A stretch of 64,000 nucleotides of DNA from Pseudomonas sp. St316 (GCF_018325905.1 NZ_AP021901.1:4526001-4590000); one strand, 5' to 3'; positions 8,881 to 18,753 are shown, numbered from the stretch's first letter. Numbers and translations are program-made. The notes: generated by a model not told the origin, from the sequence alone.

Positions 8881-9705
8881 TTATGGTTGGAGCAACCCCG
8901 CGATCGCCGGCCGTAACAGCTCGCGCGGCGGTACGCGCAGGCCGAACTCTTGTTCCAGCAAATCGATCAACTCATCGGCATCGGCGATCAACCGGCGTTC
9001 GCTCTCCTGCCCGATCCGGTGCACGGCATAGCTGTTGCCATTCAGGGTCTTGCGCAACCCGTCACCAGTGCGTGCAACCATCAACCGGCCCATGAACGGG
9101 GATTGCGGGTGGCTGCTGACATACCAATTACCGAGGGTGTAATCGATGTCTTCCTGGCGTTGCAGATCGAACAGGTACATCGGCCGCCATTCGTCGGCGA
9201 CGTTGGCGCGCAGCAGGTAACCGTCCGCAAGGGTATCAATGCGATACGGCTCATGGGGGGTGATTTGTGCTTCACGGCTGTCCAGCAGCAACGGCGCAGT
9301 GGGCACCATGCCACCAAAGCCGACGTCGGTGATGTAGCGCACGCCGTCGAACGTCACCAGGCTCAGCCGATGGGTCCGGGCAGCCCAGGTGCCTTCAGGC
9401 GCATTCATCACCACGCGCCCGGTGATGCCGCGGGCGTCGAAACCCAGTTCCTGCAACAACGCCAGGAACAGTTGGTTGAGTTCATAGCAATAGCCGCCGC
9501 GCCCTTGTTCAAAAACCTTGCGCTCGACCGATTCAAGGTCGATAGGCACGGGTTGGCGCAGCAACGTCGACAGGGTTTCAAAGGGGAATTCGGCAGTATG
9601 GCGCTGCTGCAGTTGGCGCAACGTGTCGAGGGTCGGCGCTGGAGGGGCGTCGAAACCCAGGCGCCGCAGATAGCGGGCCGTGTCGCTCAGTTGGGGGTAA
9701 CTCAT
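8881..9705 (-). CDS. Arylamine N-acetyltransferase
   Basis: This 274-residue protein has the full Cys-His-Asp triad of the NAT family: the nucleophile in GRGGYCYELN (about residue 73), His in AARTHRLSLV and Asp in YITDVGFGG. The N-terminal FPFETLSTLL segment is also typical. It transfers acetyl from acetyl-CoA to arylamines and hydrazines in the cytoplasm, often for detoxification. The ATG at 9705 is the only sensible start. It stands between the purine permease and exonuclease III with gaps on both sides, so it is probably monocistronic. Confidence 0.92.
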   Translation of the reverse strand: MSYPQLSDTARYLRRLGFDAPPAPTLDTLRQLQQRHTAEFPFETLSTLLRQPVPIDLESVERKVFEQGRGGYCYELNQLFLALLQELGFDARGITGRVVMNAPEGTWAARTHRLSLVTFDGVRYITDVGFGGMVPTAPLLLDSREAQITPHEPYRIDTLADGYLLRANVADEWRPMYLFDLQRQEDIDYTLGNWYVSSHPQSPFMGRLMVARTGDGLRKTLNGNSYAVHRIGQESERRLIADADELIDLLEQEFGLRVPPRELLRPAIAGLLQP

Positions 9706-9821
9706 GAGGGGTGTCCTTTTCCAGGGTCGGCGCTGCGCTCACGAAAAGCGCACGGCCATTGGGCGCCAGGTATAAGGCATTCCCCTCACAGAGACAACAA
9801 TCGACCGGGATGCCTCGCCTG

Positions 9822-10616
9822 TCAGCGCCGCTTGCGTGACGCCAGCCGGATCCAGGTGGGCGCATGGTCGCTGGGGTGGGGTTGGTTCCGGACCCAGGCG
9901 TCCACGCCGGCCTCGCTCAGGTAGGCGCTGGCCGCCGGGTTGAGCAGCAGGTGATCGATGCGCAATCCGGAGTTTTTCTGCCAGTGCTGGCGAAAATAAT
10001 CCCAGAAAGTGTAGATCCGCTCCTGCGGATACAGGTGGCGCAACGAATCGGTCCAGCCCTGGTCCAGCAGCCGCTGGTAGCACGCGCGGCTTTCTGGCTG
10101 CAACAGCGCGTCCTTGAGCCAGGAGCGTGGGTTGTAGATGTCCATGTCGGTGGGCACCACATTGTAGTCACCGGCCAGCACCACTGGATGATCACTGGCC
10201 TGCAACCCTTGGGCGTATTCGATGAGCCGTTCGAACCACGCCAGCTTGTAGTCGAACTTGGGACCCGGTTGCGGATTGCCGTTGGGCAGGTACAGGCAGC
10301 CCACCAATACGCCATGCACCGCCGCTTCCAAATAGCGACTGTGACTGTCGTCCTCCCCGCCGGGCAGGCCTCGGCGACTCTCCAGCGGCTGGGCGTCACG
10401 AGCCAGGATCGCGACACCGTTCCAGGACGCCTGCCCATGCCAGATCGCCCCGTACCCCACCGACTCCAGCTCCGCCGCCGGAAAGTCCTTGTCCACAGCC
10501 TTGAGCTCCTGCAAACAGGCAACGTCGGGTTGTTCCCGCTCCAGCCATTCCAGCAGGTTGGGCAGCCGGGCCCGGATGCCATTGATGTTGAAGGTCGCGA
10601 TCCGAAGGTTTTTCAT
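9822..10616 (-). CDS. xthA: Exodeoxyribonuclease III (AP endonuclease, XthA type)
   Basis: This 264-residue protein belongs to the exonuclease III / endonuclease-phosphatase superfamily. It has IATFNINGIRARLPNLLEWL at the N-terminus (metal-binding Asn), CLQELKAVD (metal Glu), VLAGDYNVVPTDMDIYNP (catalytic Asp and Asn) and the C-terminal RIDHLLLNP plus PSDHAPTW with the catalytic His. All family motifs are intact. It cuts DNA at abasic sites and degrades 3' ends in base-excision repair. It has a type like Pseudomonas ExoA/XthA, and another paralogue may exist elsewhere in the genome. Confidence 0.92.
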   Translation of the reverse strand: MKNLRIATFNINGIRARLPNLLEWLEREQPDVACLQELKAVDKDFPAAELESVGYGAIWHGQASWNGVAILARDAQPLESRRGLPGGEDDSHSRYLEAAVHGVLVGCLYLPNGNPQPGPKFDYKLAWFERLIEYAQGLQASDHPVVLAGDYNVVPTDMDIYNPRSWLKDALLQPESRACYQRLLDQGWTDSLRHLYPQERIYTFWDYFRQHWQKNSGLRIDHLLLNPAASAYLSEAGVDAWVRNQPHPSDHAPTWIRLASRKRR

Positions 10617-10686
10617 AGCGCCAGAACTCGAAATGCCAAGTCACAGTTGTGACCGACGACCGGGCCAGGTGGTTGCAACAGGTTTT

Positions 10687-13263
10687 TCAGGAACCCGTTT
10701 TCGGCAAGGGCAGGCGACTCTCCAATAAGTGTGCAAAGGCTTGCTTGTCGATCGGCCGGCTGAGGAAATAACCCTGCACCTCGTGGCACTGGTCCGAGCC
10801 CAGTGAGCCGAGCTGGGCCAGGGTTTCCACGCCCTCGGCAGTCACGGTCAGCCCCATCGCCTTGCCCAGGTTGATGATCGCCTGCACCACGGCGCGGTCA
10901 TTGCTGCTGTTGCTCATCGAAGCAATGAAGCGCTTGTCGATCTTGATGCCATCGAATGGATAAGTGCGCAGATAACCGAGGGACGAATAGCCAGTACCAA
11001 AATCGTCCATGTTCAAGCGCACGCCCAGTTCCTTCAGGGCATTCATGACCTGCAGAGCGCCATCAACGTCATTGAGCATCACGTTTTCAGTGATCTCCAG
11101 TTCCAGGCGACTCGCCGGGAAACGGGTTTCGATCAACACCTGTCGCACATCCTCCACCACATCGCTGCGCTCGAACTGCGCAGGTGACAGGTTGACCGAG
11201 ACCATCAACTCTCCCGGCCAGGTCAGTGCGGTTTCACAGGCCTCGCGCAACACCCAACGTGAAAGCGGGACAATCAGGTCGGTTTGTTCGGCCAACGGGA
11301 TAAAGGTATCGGGGCCCAACAAGCCTTGGGTCGGATGCTGCCAGCGAACCAACGCCTCGACCGCCACGATCTCCCGACCATCGACGGTGTAGCGCGGTTG
11401 GAAATGCAGGACGAATTCGTTTTCCTTCACCGCCTGGCGCAGGTCGCTTTCCAGTTGGCGACGATGCTGGATCTGATCGTTCATCTGCGAGGCGAAATAG
11501 CACCAGGTTTTCTTGCCCTCGGACTTGGCCTGGTACAAGGCAATGTCAGCGCAGCGGATCAGTTCTCCAGGGACATAACCCTGGCGGCGGCTGACAGCGA
11601 TGCCAATGCTCGCGCCGATGTGCAACGAATGGGTTTCGTAGAGGATCGGCTGCTGCAGGCTGTCGATCAGTCGCTCACAGAATCGGTCGATCTCAGTGGT
11701 GTGCTCCATCCCGTTGAGCACCACCACGAACTCGTCGCCCCCCAGACGCGCCACCAGGTCTTGCTCGCGGGTGCAGTCGCGCAGTCGCTGGGCCACTTCC
11801 AGCAACACCGCGTCGCCAGCCGGGTGGCCGAGGGAGTCGTTGATCGGCTTGAAGTTGTCCAGGTCGACCATCAGCAAGGTCAGCGGCGCGGAATGCTCCT
11901 TGGCCACCAACGCATCATCCAGGTGTCGCGCCAGCTTGTTACGGTTCGGCAGGCCGGTCAGCGCATCGTGCATCGACAGATGCTGGACCTGGGCATGGGC
12001 CGCCACTTCATCGGTGATGTCGCTGGCGGTGCCGCGATAGCCCACCACCTCAGCCTTGTTGTAGATCGGGCGTGCCGATACACGGCAGAAACGCAATTGC
12101 CCGGAATAATCGCGGTAGGAACAGCGCAAGTTGCTGGCGTTCTGTTCTTCCGTCAACTTGCCCAGCCAGAGGGCAATCGGCGTGGTGTCGCAATACAGCA
12201 GTTGCTCGATGTCCTGCCCCAGCCATTGCTGGTCGGAAAACCCGGTGACCGTATTGAAACGGCCCGACAGATAAGTGATGCGTTGCTGCCCGTCGATTTC
12301 CCAAATCCAGTCGGAAGCCGCCTCGGCCACGGCACGAAAGCGCTCTTCGCTGGCCTCAAGGGCATGCGCCGACTGTTCCAGGCTGTCGTAACTGGCGTCC
12401 ACATGCCGTGCCGTGCGCAACGCATAGCGAGAAAAATAGGCAGTCAGCAGTGCCAGAATCAGCAATGCGCCACCCAGCGGCGGCACCAGGGACCAGAGCA
12501 ATTGCTGGCCTGGCCGCTCCAGGCGAGACACCAGGCTGAAGCCGGTACTGTCCAGCGGCACGGCCGGCTGGCCGGGTTCAAGAGCGGTGTCTTTCATGAG
12601 ATTCAAGTCGGTGAGGCCATAACTCTTGCCCAACTTGCGCAGCTTGACGGGCGTCAGTTGGTCGACGAACAGCAAGACCGAGGTACCTTTGGACTCGACC
12701 TGGGGCCGTTCGTCATTGGGCAGAATCACCGAAGCCGTGACGATGGCCGGCCAGCCCTCGAACAACGTGTAACGGATCGTGGACATCGTCAGGTCAGGTT
12801 GCGCCTGGAGCTGGTCCACCAGTTCCGTCAGCGCCGCGTTCATGTAAACCGCAGCATCACCTTGGACATTGCGCCCACGCACCACGGCATATTTGGTGCG
12901 TTGCCGATCGATGACAAACACACCCTCATATTCATCATTGGTGAACAGGGTCTTGCCCATGTTCTGTTCGGCGTAGGCCCATTGCACGTCGACTTCGCCG
13001 TTAAGGCGCTCGTAGGCCGTGGTCCAGTAGGCGTAACTGGCAATGTAGTTTTTCGCGGCGGTGGTGCGATTCTCGAGGGCACGCTCGATATAGAAATGCG
13101 TCTTGCGCACATCCTCCGCGTCCAGCTTTTGCGCAATATTGAACAGCGCGGCAACCGCCACCAGGATGCCCAGGACAAATAGTGCCCCGACCGCCACGAC
13201 CAGGCGACGGGTAATCGGTGTGTGACGCGAAGTGTTTGAAGGGGTATCGGCAGCGGAATCCAT
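10687..13263 (-). CDS. Membrane GGDEF-EAL protein with CHASE4 and PAS domains
   Basis: This 858-residue protein begins with a membrane helix (about residues 20-45), a periplasmic CHASE4-type sensor with the Y-W-T-T-A-Y motif (about 45-250) and a second helix (about 250-275). A PAS domain (about 305-420) follows, then GGDEF (about 430-590) and EAL (about 605-850). The GGDEF motif LGGDEFV is intact and has an upstream inhibitory-site RxxD (REQD). The EAL motif is intact (VEALVRW), as is the loop-6 DFGTGYSSLGYL. It may therefore make or break cyclic-di-GMP, with PAS and CHASE4 as inputs. It is next to a second GGDEF gene in the same orientation. Confidence 0.9.
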   Translation of the reverse strand: MDSAADTPSNTSRHTPITRRLVVAVGALFVLGILVAVAALFNIAQKLDAEDVRKTHFYIERALENRTTAAKNYIASYAYWTTAYERLNGEVDVQWAYAEQNMGKTLFTNDEYEGVFVIDRQRTKYAVVRGRNVQGDAAVYMNAALTELVDQLQAQPDLTMSTIRYTLFEGWPAIVTASVILPNDERPQVESKGTSVLLFVDQLTPVKLRKLGKSYGLTDLNLMKDTALEPGQPAVPLDSTGFSLVSRLERPGQQLLWSLVPPLGGALLILALLTAYFSRYALRTARHVDASYDSLEQSAHALEASEERFRAVAEAASDWIWEIDGQQRITYLSGRFNTVTGFSDQQWLGQDIEQLLYCDTTPIALWLGKLTEEQNASNLRCSYRDYSGQLRFCRVSARPIYNKAEVVGYRGTASDITDEVAAHAQVQHLSMHDALTGLPNRNKLARHLDDALVAKEHSAPLTLLMVDLDNFKPINDSLGHPAGDAVLLEVAQRLRDCTREQDLVARLGGDEFVVVLNGMEHTTEIDRFCERLIDSLQQPILYETHSLHIGASIGIAVSRRQGYVPGELIRCADIALYQAKSEGKKTWCYFASQMNDQIQHRRQLESDLRQAVKENEFVLHFQPRYTVDGREIVAVEALVRWQHPTQGLLGPDTFIPLAEQTDLIVPLSRWVLREACETALTWPGELMVSVNLSPAQFERSDVVEDVRQVLIETRFPASRLELEITENVMLNDVDGALQVMNALKELGVRLNMDDFGTGYSSLGYLRTYPFDGIKIDKRFIASMSNSSNDRAVVQAIINLGKAMGLTVTAEGVETLAQLGSLGSDQCHEVQGYFLSRPIDKQAFAHLLESRLPLPKTGS

Positions 13264-13468
13264 TGATCTGCTCCTGTCCTGTCAACGCTGGCTTGGGACG
13301 AGAACGGTGAGGATCCGCGGCCAGTCATGCTCCCAACCTTAGCACCCGCTGCCTGATCACTTGGCGAGCCCACGGTTTTTTGCGAAAGAACCTACACACC
13401 TCGCCTATGGCACCCGCGCAGTGTCTGAACAATGGACCGTGGCACGTTGCCGATGATTCCAACCGATC

Positions 13469-15040
13469 TCAACGATCCGAGCGCGCCAGCGTATCGAGCC
13501 CACCTTCCGTCGATAACACCGCCACACGGTTGCGGCCGCTGTGCTTGGCCTGGTAAAGCGCCGCATCGGCCCGCTGGATCAAGACTTCGATGCTGTCCAG
13601 GCTGCTTGGCACAAAGGCATAGCAGCCCAGGCTCACGGTGAGGGAGCCGGTCGGGGAGCCGGAATGGGTGATGTGCTTGTCGATGACGCTGCGACGAATT
13701 TGTTCGGCCAACGCCATGGCCCCCGAAAGATTGGTGTCGGGCAACAAAACCGCAAACTCTTCGCCACCATAACGTACCGCCAGATCGGCCTTGCGATGGC
13801 AACAGCCCTTGAGCACCTTGGCCACTTCCGCCAGGCAATGATCCCCGGCCACGTGCCCATAGGCGTCGTTGTAGCGCTTGAAGAAATCGATATCGAGCAT
13901 GATCAGGCTCAAGGGGCTGCGCTGACGGGCGCCCCGGCCAAACTCGATGTCCAGGGCCCGCTCGAACAGGCGCCGGTTCGCCAGCCCAGTGAGGCTGTCA
14001 TGAGTGGCAATCAGCTCCAACGCTTCCTGGGCCTTGCGCAAGTCCGCCTCGATCCGTTCGCTGTTACGTACCTGGCGCACGAATACCCAGCCGAACAAGC
14101 AAATGCCCAGCACCACCAGGCCGACAATCAGGCTGGATTGGAACGCCCTGTCATGCCAGCCCGTCAGGATCGCTTCTTCGGACATCGCCGCACTGACCAC
14201 CAGCGGATAAGCCTGCAAATGTTGATGCCCATACAGCCTGACGACGCCATCGACGGTCGAACGGATGAGTGCATCGCCAGCCATCCCGCTGGCCAGGGAA
14301 TGATTGTAGATATGCTCCTCGGACAGTGGCTGACCGATCCGACCCTCAGCGAAGGGGCGACGGGCCAAGAGTGTCCCGTCGGACAAAGCCAGGGCCATCT
14401 CGCCTTGATCATCCAGGCTGAAGCTTTTGAAGAACCGATCGAAGTACGACATTTTGACGCCGGCCATCAACACGCCTTGGAAGTTACCCTCCTGATCATT
14501 CAAGCGCCGGGAAACAGGAATGATCCAGTCACCGTTTTGCCGACTGCGGATTGCCGGACCGATATGGGCGATCAGGGAGGCGTTCTGTTGGTGGAAAACA
14601 AAGTACTCCCGATCCGCCACTCCTTCGCCCCTGTGCAGGTTGTCAAAAGAGGTCACCACCCAGTGACCGTGCTTATCGAACAGGAACAGGCCATGCAATT
14701 GCTCAAGCGACTGCACGCGTCGGGCAAAGGTTTGCTGCAAGCGTGGCTGTACCGCGGGGCCGAAACCATCGACCTGGATCCAATCTATCAGGCTAGCCAA
14801 CACCAGATCAGCCTGGAGAAAGGTGTCCTGGGCCTGCTGGGCCATGGCCCGGGTAAGGGTGGCCGAGGCGATGCGGGCCGACTCCAGGTCTTGCCTGCGG
14901 GACTGCTCCAGTTGCAGGTAAAGCAAACCGCACAGACACAGGCACACCGCCGCGATAAACGTAACCGCTGCCTTGAGCAACGGCAGGCGCTTCAAGGCAC
15001 CGCCAGGGGCATGGAAAGGATCGAAAATAGGGATAGGCAA
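13469..15040 (-). CDS. Diguanylate cyclase with periplasmic dCache/PDC sensor
   Basis: The frame opens at 15205, but a TTG start at 15040 (LPIPIFDPFHAPGG) has AGGA at good spacing and gives a clean N-terminal helix (KAAVTFIAAVCLCLCGLLY). The 523-residue product has that helix, a periplasmic PDC/Cache region (about 40-300), a second helix (about 310-330) and GGDEF (about 365-520). The signature YGGEEFA is intact, and RKAD five residues upstream is a product-inhibition RxxD site. It should synthesise cyclic-di-GMP in response to a periplasmic ligand. The start is uncertain between 15040 and 15205. Confidence 0.85.
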   Translation of the reverse strand: MPIPIFDPFHAPGGALKRLPLLKAAVTFIAAVCLCLCGLLYLQLEQSRRQDLESARIASATLTRAMAQQAQDTFLQADLVLASLIDWIQVDGFGPAVQPRLQQTFARRVQSLEQLHGLFLFDKHGHWVVTSFDNLHRGEGVADREYFVFHQQNASLIAHIGPAIRSRQNGDWIIPVSRRLNDQEGNFQGVLMAGVKMSYFDRFFKSFSLDDQGEMALALSDGTLLARRPFAEGRIGQPLSEEHIYNHSLASGMAGDALIRSTVDGVVRLYGHQHLQAYPLVVSAAMSEEAILTGWHDRAFQSSLIVGLVVLGICLFGWVFVRQVRNSERIEADLRKAQEALELIATHDSLTGLANRRLFERALDIEFGRGARQRSPLSLIMLDIDFFKRYNDAYGHVAGDHCLAEVAKVLKGCCHRKADLAVRYGGEEFAVLLPDTNLSGAMALAEQIRRSVIDKHITHSGSPTGSLTVSLGCYAFVPSSLDSIEVLIQRADAALYQAKHSGRNRVAVLSTEGGLDTLARSDR

Positions 15041-15250
15041 GCGAATTCCTGAAGAGGGCAAAGCATGAGCGAATTCGCTCAAAGCCCCCAATATCCGTGA
15101 GCTTAGCCTACCGCTTGTGAGGCGGCAATTTGCCTGTGAAACAGAGCCGATGGGTGGCTTAATGGATCCAAAAACCAGCCCGTCAGTCGAGAAAAAGGCC
15201 CTCACCAGGACGAAGATTTCCCCTCACCACAGGTTATGGGTTGCGGGCTC

Positions 15251-15910
15251 TCACCGTACCGGCGGCACCCGGATCTCCCCGGCCCGGCATTGTGTCCTGA
15301 CGCCCCTGCCACACGCGGCGAACACCAGGTCCTTGTCCATGCACACCCGCACTTCTGACAACTGCGGCCCGCTGCAAATCAGCGCAATGCCGTCAGGTGC
15401 GATGCCTGGATTGCTTTGGCGGAACAGCCGGACGATTTCATCAGCCTCGAAATAATACGAGGAATTGAACGGTTGCAGTTGCGGTGGGATTTTCACCGCG
15501 CCCAAGGCTTTGTCGGCAACCTCCAGGTAGCCCATGGCACCCAGGCCACTGCAAGTGCCGTGCTTGGACCACTCATGCGCCATCAACTTGCGGGAGGGAA
15601 ACAAGCTCAGGCCCTTCTTCTGCTCCGCCGCCGTCAACGGCACCTGGGGCGCACAGGATTGCGGCCAACCGCCCCGGGAGTATTGCGGCCAGAGGCCATG
15701 GAACACAAAGCCGTAGCCTTTACCGGAACACTGCGCGTCATTCTGGTGAGTCAGGCAGAACGTCGGTGACCAGGACAGCGCCAGCAAGTAGTAATCGAAT
15801 ACCCCGGCCACAGATTGAGGCCGGGCATTGCCGGATTCGCGGGCATTGGCCACCCCCATGCAGCCCAGTGTCACTACGATCAGAAGGACAATGGCAAGAC
15901 GTTGTTTCAT
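15251..15910 (-). CDS. Secreted ribonuclease, T2 family
   Basis: The start at 15910 (MKQRLAIVLLIVVTLG) gives a signal peptide; the upstream frame to 16021 is unlikely. Both active-site blocks of the T2 family are present: CAS I in FVFHGLWPQYS and CAS II in AHEWSKHGTCSG, with the two catalytic histidines. The product of 219 residues should be a periplasmic or secreted RNase that cuts single-stranded RNA via a 2',3'-cyclic phosphate, as RNase I of E. coli. Several cysteines suggest disulfides. It is divergent from chrA. Confidence 0.9.
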   Translation of the reverse strand: MKQRLAIVLLIVVTLGCMGVANARESGNARPQSVAGVFDYYLLALSWSPTFCLTHQNDAQCSGKGYGFVFHGLWPQYSRGGWPQSCAPQVPLTAAEQKKGLSLFPSRKLMAHEWSKHGTCSGLGAMGYLEVADKALGAVKIPPQLQPFNSSYYFEADEIVRLFRQSNPGIAPDGIALICSGPQLSEVRVCMDKDLVFAACGRGVRTQCRAGEIRVPPVR

Positions 15911-16087
15911 AGACCCACTCCTTGGGGTGATTGTGCGAAAGCGGGATGATCGGGCAATGATTGTTTCAACCTTGTGTGTCAAATCACCGAAGTTTTTTTT
16001 TACAAGCAAACCTTGCCGCAAGGCTATCTAAATTGCGTAACGCCCCATAACGTAGAGCGCCTTTGACTTTTACGTGCTCCATCGCCC

Positions 16088-17446
16088 ATGAACAAACCAA
16101 CTCGAACCGATGACGAACAGCCCCTGAGCAGACCCGACGCCGTCAGCCTGCGCGTGGCCTTCTGGTTCTGGCTCAAACTGGGCTTCATCAGCTTCGGCGG
16201 CCCCGCGGGGCAGATCTCGATCATGCACCAGGAGTTGGTGGAGCGCCGACGCTGGATTTGCGAACGACGATTCCTGCATGCCCTTAATTACTGCATGTTG
16301 CTGCCGGGGCCAGAGGCCCAGCAACTGGCCACGTACCTGGGCTGGCTGATGCACCGAAGCTGGGGCGGGGTAATCGCCGGGGCGCTGTTCGTGCTGCCCT
16401 CGCTGTTCATCCTTATCGCGTTGTCCTGGCTGTACGTCGCCTTTGGCGAAGTGCCGATAGTGGCGGGCATTTTCTATGGCATCAAGCCGGCCGTGACAGC
16501 CATCGTGGTGCATGCCGCCCACCGGATTGGCTCCCGCGCGCTGAAGAACGGTTGGCTGTGGGCAATCGCCGCAGCGTCGTTCACCGCGATATTTGCTTTT
16601 GATCTCCCCTTCCCTCTGATCGTGCTGGGTGCGGCTGTCATCGGTTATTTCGGTGGCCGCTGGGCACCGGGAAAGTTCAGCCTGGGCGGTCACGATACCC
16701 GGCACAAATCCTTTGGCCCGGCCCTGATCGACGACGACACCCCAACCCCGGAACACGCCCGCTTCAGCGTTTTCAGGCTCGCTCGGCTGGCGGTCATCGG
16801 CGCGTTGCTCTGGACCTTGCCGATGGGCCTGCTCACCGCTGTGTTCGGCTGGGAAGGCACGCTGACGCAAATGGCCTGGTTCTTCACCAAGGCTGCATTG
16901 CTGACGTTCGGCGGCGCCTATGCGGTTTTGCCCTACGTGTACCAGGGGGCCGTCGGACACTTCGGCTGGCTGACGCCGACACAAATGATCGATGGCCTGG
17001 CCCTGGGCGAAACCACGCCCGGGCCGTTGATCATGGTCGTGGCCTTCGTCGGTTTCGTCGGAGGCTATGTGATGCAGGTATTCGGTCCCGAACAGGCGTT
17101 TCTCGCCGGGGCCGTCGCGGCCACGCTGGTGACCTGGTTCACGTTCCTGCCTTCGTTCCTGTTTATCCTGGCCGGCGGCCCGCTGGTGGAATCGACGCAC
17201 AACGCGCTGAAATTTACCGCGCCGCTGACCGCGATTACCGCAGCGGTGGTCGGGGTGATCCTCAACCTGGCGTGCTTCTTCGGTTACCACGTGCTCTGGC
17301 CCAACGGTTTTGCAGGTGCCCTGGACTGGCCGTCGGCAATCATTGCCCTCCTGGCGGCCGTTGCGCTGTTTCGCTACAAGCGCGGGGTGATCCAGGTGTT
17401 GCTGGCATGTGGGCTGGCTGGGCTGACGGTGCATTTGCTGCGCTAG
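16088..17446 (+). CDS. chrA: Chromate efflux transporter ChrA
   Basis: This 452-residue protein contains two CHR domains (about residues 20-190 and 235-420). The first has the GFISFGGPAGQISIMHQE signature and the second AALLTFGGAYAVLPYVYQ. ChrA is a bidomain inner-membrane chromate exporter, driven by the proton-motive force. It ends 4 bases into the convergent arsN2-like gene. Both neighbours are oxyanion-related, but the two are on opposite strands, so they are not one transcript. Confidence 0.92.
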   Translation: MNKPTRTDDEQPLSRPDAVSLRVAFWFWLKLGFISFGGPAGQISIMHQELVERRRWICERRFLHALNYCMLLPGPEAQQLATYLGWLMHRSWGGVIAGALFVLPSLFILIALSWLYVAFGEVPIVAGIFYGIKPAVTAIVVHAAHRIGSRALKNGWLWAIAAASFTAIFAFDLPFPLIVLGAAVIGYFGGRWAPGKFSLGGHDTRHKSFGPALIDDDTPTPEHARFSVFRLARLAVIGALLWTLPMGLLTAVFGWEGTLTQMAWFFTKAALLTFGGAYAVLPYVYQGAVGHFGWLTPTQMIDGLALGETTPGPLIMVVAFVGFVGGYVMQVFGPEQAFLAGAVAATLVTWFTFLPSFLFILAGGPLVESTHNALKFTAPLTAITAAVVGVILNLACFFGYHVLWPNGFAGALDWPSAIIALLAAVALFRYKRGVIQVLLACGLAGLTVHLLR

Positions 17447-17874
17447 ACCAGGCGTTTGCTCAGGTACGTGGCCGAAGCCGGGCATAAGGTCTTGAATTGA
17501 GCCGTCGCGCTGATCGGAGCGGGCGCTTGCGAGCGACCCTGCACCTGATAGCCCTGGCCGGTAAAAAACGCGGCGGCGCTGTCGGTCAACAGGTGCAGCC
17601 GCTCTGCCCCCTCACGTTTCGCAAACGCTTCAATAGCGGCCAGCGCCGCCGCGCCAGTGCCCATCCCCCGTTGCCCCTCAAGGACAACCAGCGAACGCAG
17701 CAACCGGTCGCCACCCTCCCCTTCGATGCCACCAAACGCCACGTCAACGCCTTGGTGGCTGAAGCTGAAAAATTGTCGACCGGGAAACGTCAGGTCGTCC
17801 ACGGGTAGACCGGCCAGGGTGAGCGCATCGCGCAATGGTCCCAGGTCGCTATTGCTCAGAGCCGTCATTCGCAT
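17443..17874 (-). CDS. arsN2: GNAT N-acetyltransferase, ArsN2 family
   Basis: This 143-residue GNAT has the acetyl-CoA loop QRGMGTGAAALAAIE (about residues 68-82) and the family ending with L-C-P-x-S-A-x-Y-L-S-K. This C-terminal PASATYLSK pattern is characteristic of ArsN2 proteins found in arsenic-resistance clusters. No ars operon is adjacent, so the arsenic link is inferred from family only. Its 3' end overlaps that of chrA by 4 bases in convergent orientation. Confidence 0.75.
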   Translation of the reverse strand: MRMTALSNSDLGPLRDALTLAGLPVDDLTFPGRQFFSFSHQGVDVAFGGIEGEGGDRLLRSLVVLEGQRGMGTGAAALAAIEAFAKREGAERLHLLTDSAAAFFTGQGYQVQGRSQAPAPISATAQFKTLCPASATYLSKRLV

Positions 17875-18004
17875 GGTTGGTGCTCGCTCCAGTGTCCCGT
17901 CCTGATCATTGGGCGCTCCCGAATTTGGTTACAACTCATAAGATGAATCGGGAGGTGAAGTTCAATAGGACTGCTAGAAAGTAAGCCATTGGCGTACATT
18001 AGCG

Positions 18005-18319
18005 ATGAGTTTTATTGAAACTCCAATTTTTACCCGTCGGGTCAAAGAGCTGATGGATGACGATGACTTCGCTGTCCTGCAGAAAATACTGGTCTGCAAT
18101 CCTTGCGCTGGTGATGTGATGGAAGCCACCGGGGGGATCCGAAAGATTCGTGTCGCAGCCAAAGGCCATGGCAAACGGGGTGGGGCCAGGGTGATCTACT
18201 ACCACTTCGTCCATGCTTCGCGGATCGCGTTATTGATGATATATCCGAAAAATGAACAGCAAGACTTGACTGTCGATCAACGCAAAGTATTGAAAATGAT
18301 TGTCGAGCAATGGAGATAA
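18005..18319 (+). CDS. RelE/HigB-type toxin
   Basis: This 104-residue protein fits the RelE/HigB2 endoribonuclease toxin family. It has the basic central segment GIRKIRVAAKGHGKRGGARVIY and the strand-turn IALLMIYPKNEQQDLT. The K-x-x-x-x-x-R...R-V-I-Y-Y pattern is typical of these ribosome-dependent mRNA cutters. The toxin lies first, 2 bases ahead of the helix-turn-helix antitoxin, an order usual for higBA-type modules. The N-terminus MSFIETPIFTRRVKELM is the usual family start. It looks intact. Confidence 0.85.
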   Translation: MSFIETPIFTRRVKELMDDDDFAVLQKILVCNPCAGDVMEATGGIRKIRVAAKGHGKRGGARVIYYHFVHASRIALLMIYPKNEQQDLTVDQRKVLKMIVEQWR

Positions 18320-18321
18320 CC

Positions 18322-18609
18322 ATGAGCAAATTTTTCGATGAGCTGATGGAAAGAGTACAACAGATGGATGAAATCGTCCGAGGCAAACGCCAGCCCTCAC
18401 GGGAGTTCATCGTCGATGCGTTGCAAGTGAAAGAAATACGCAAGGCTACCGGCCTGACCCAGGCCAAATTCGCAGCACTGATCGACGTCCAATTGGGCAC
18501 GCTTCGCAATTGGGAGCAAGGACGACGCGAGCCAACCGGCCCCGCTAAAGCGTTGCTGCGAGCGATTCATAATGATCCCGAACACGTGATCAGCGCCCTG
18601 GCAGTTTAA
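18322..18609 (+). CDS. HigA/NadS-type antitoxin with helix-turn-helix
   Basis: The start at 18322 (MSKFFDELMERVQQMDEI) is preceded by GGAG inside the end of the toxin gene. The earlier ATG at 18310 lies within the toxin frame. The 95-residue product has an N-terminal helical arm and a lambda-repressor-like HTH (about 40-75) containing TGLTQAKFAALIDV and LGTLRNWEQGRREP. It is the likely antitoxin and autorepressor of the RelE-type toxin, and it matches the NadS family by name. The two genes form one operon. Confidence 0.85.
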   Translation: MSKFFDELMERVQQMDEIVRGKRQPSREFIVDALQVKEIRKATGLTQAKFAALIDVQLGTLRNWEQGRREPTGPAKALLRAIHNDPEHVISALAV

Positions 18610-18753
18610 GTCTTGTCGAAATGACCAGGACCTTTCAGGCATGACTTCCACGTGGCGAAGGCGCTTGCTCCCAACACCAAGCCATGACCCAGCGCAAATG
18701 AACACCCCAATCCATCCGCTAAGCTCAACCTATCATCACGACAGGGAATCGAC

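Noticed and set aside
11284..13182. 632-residue plus-strand frame across the GGDEF-EAL gene
   Set aside because: Shadow frame; the minus strand carries intact GGDEF, EAL and PAS domains.
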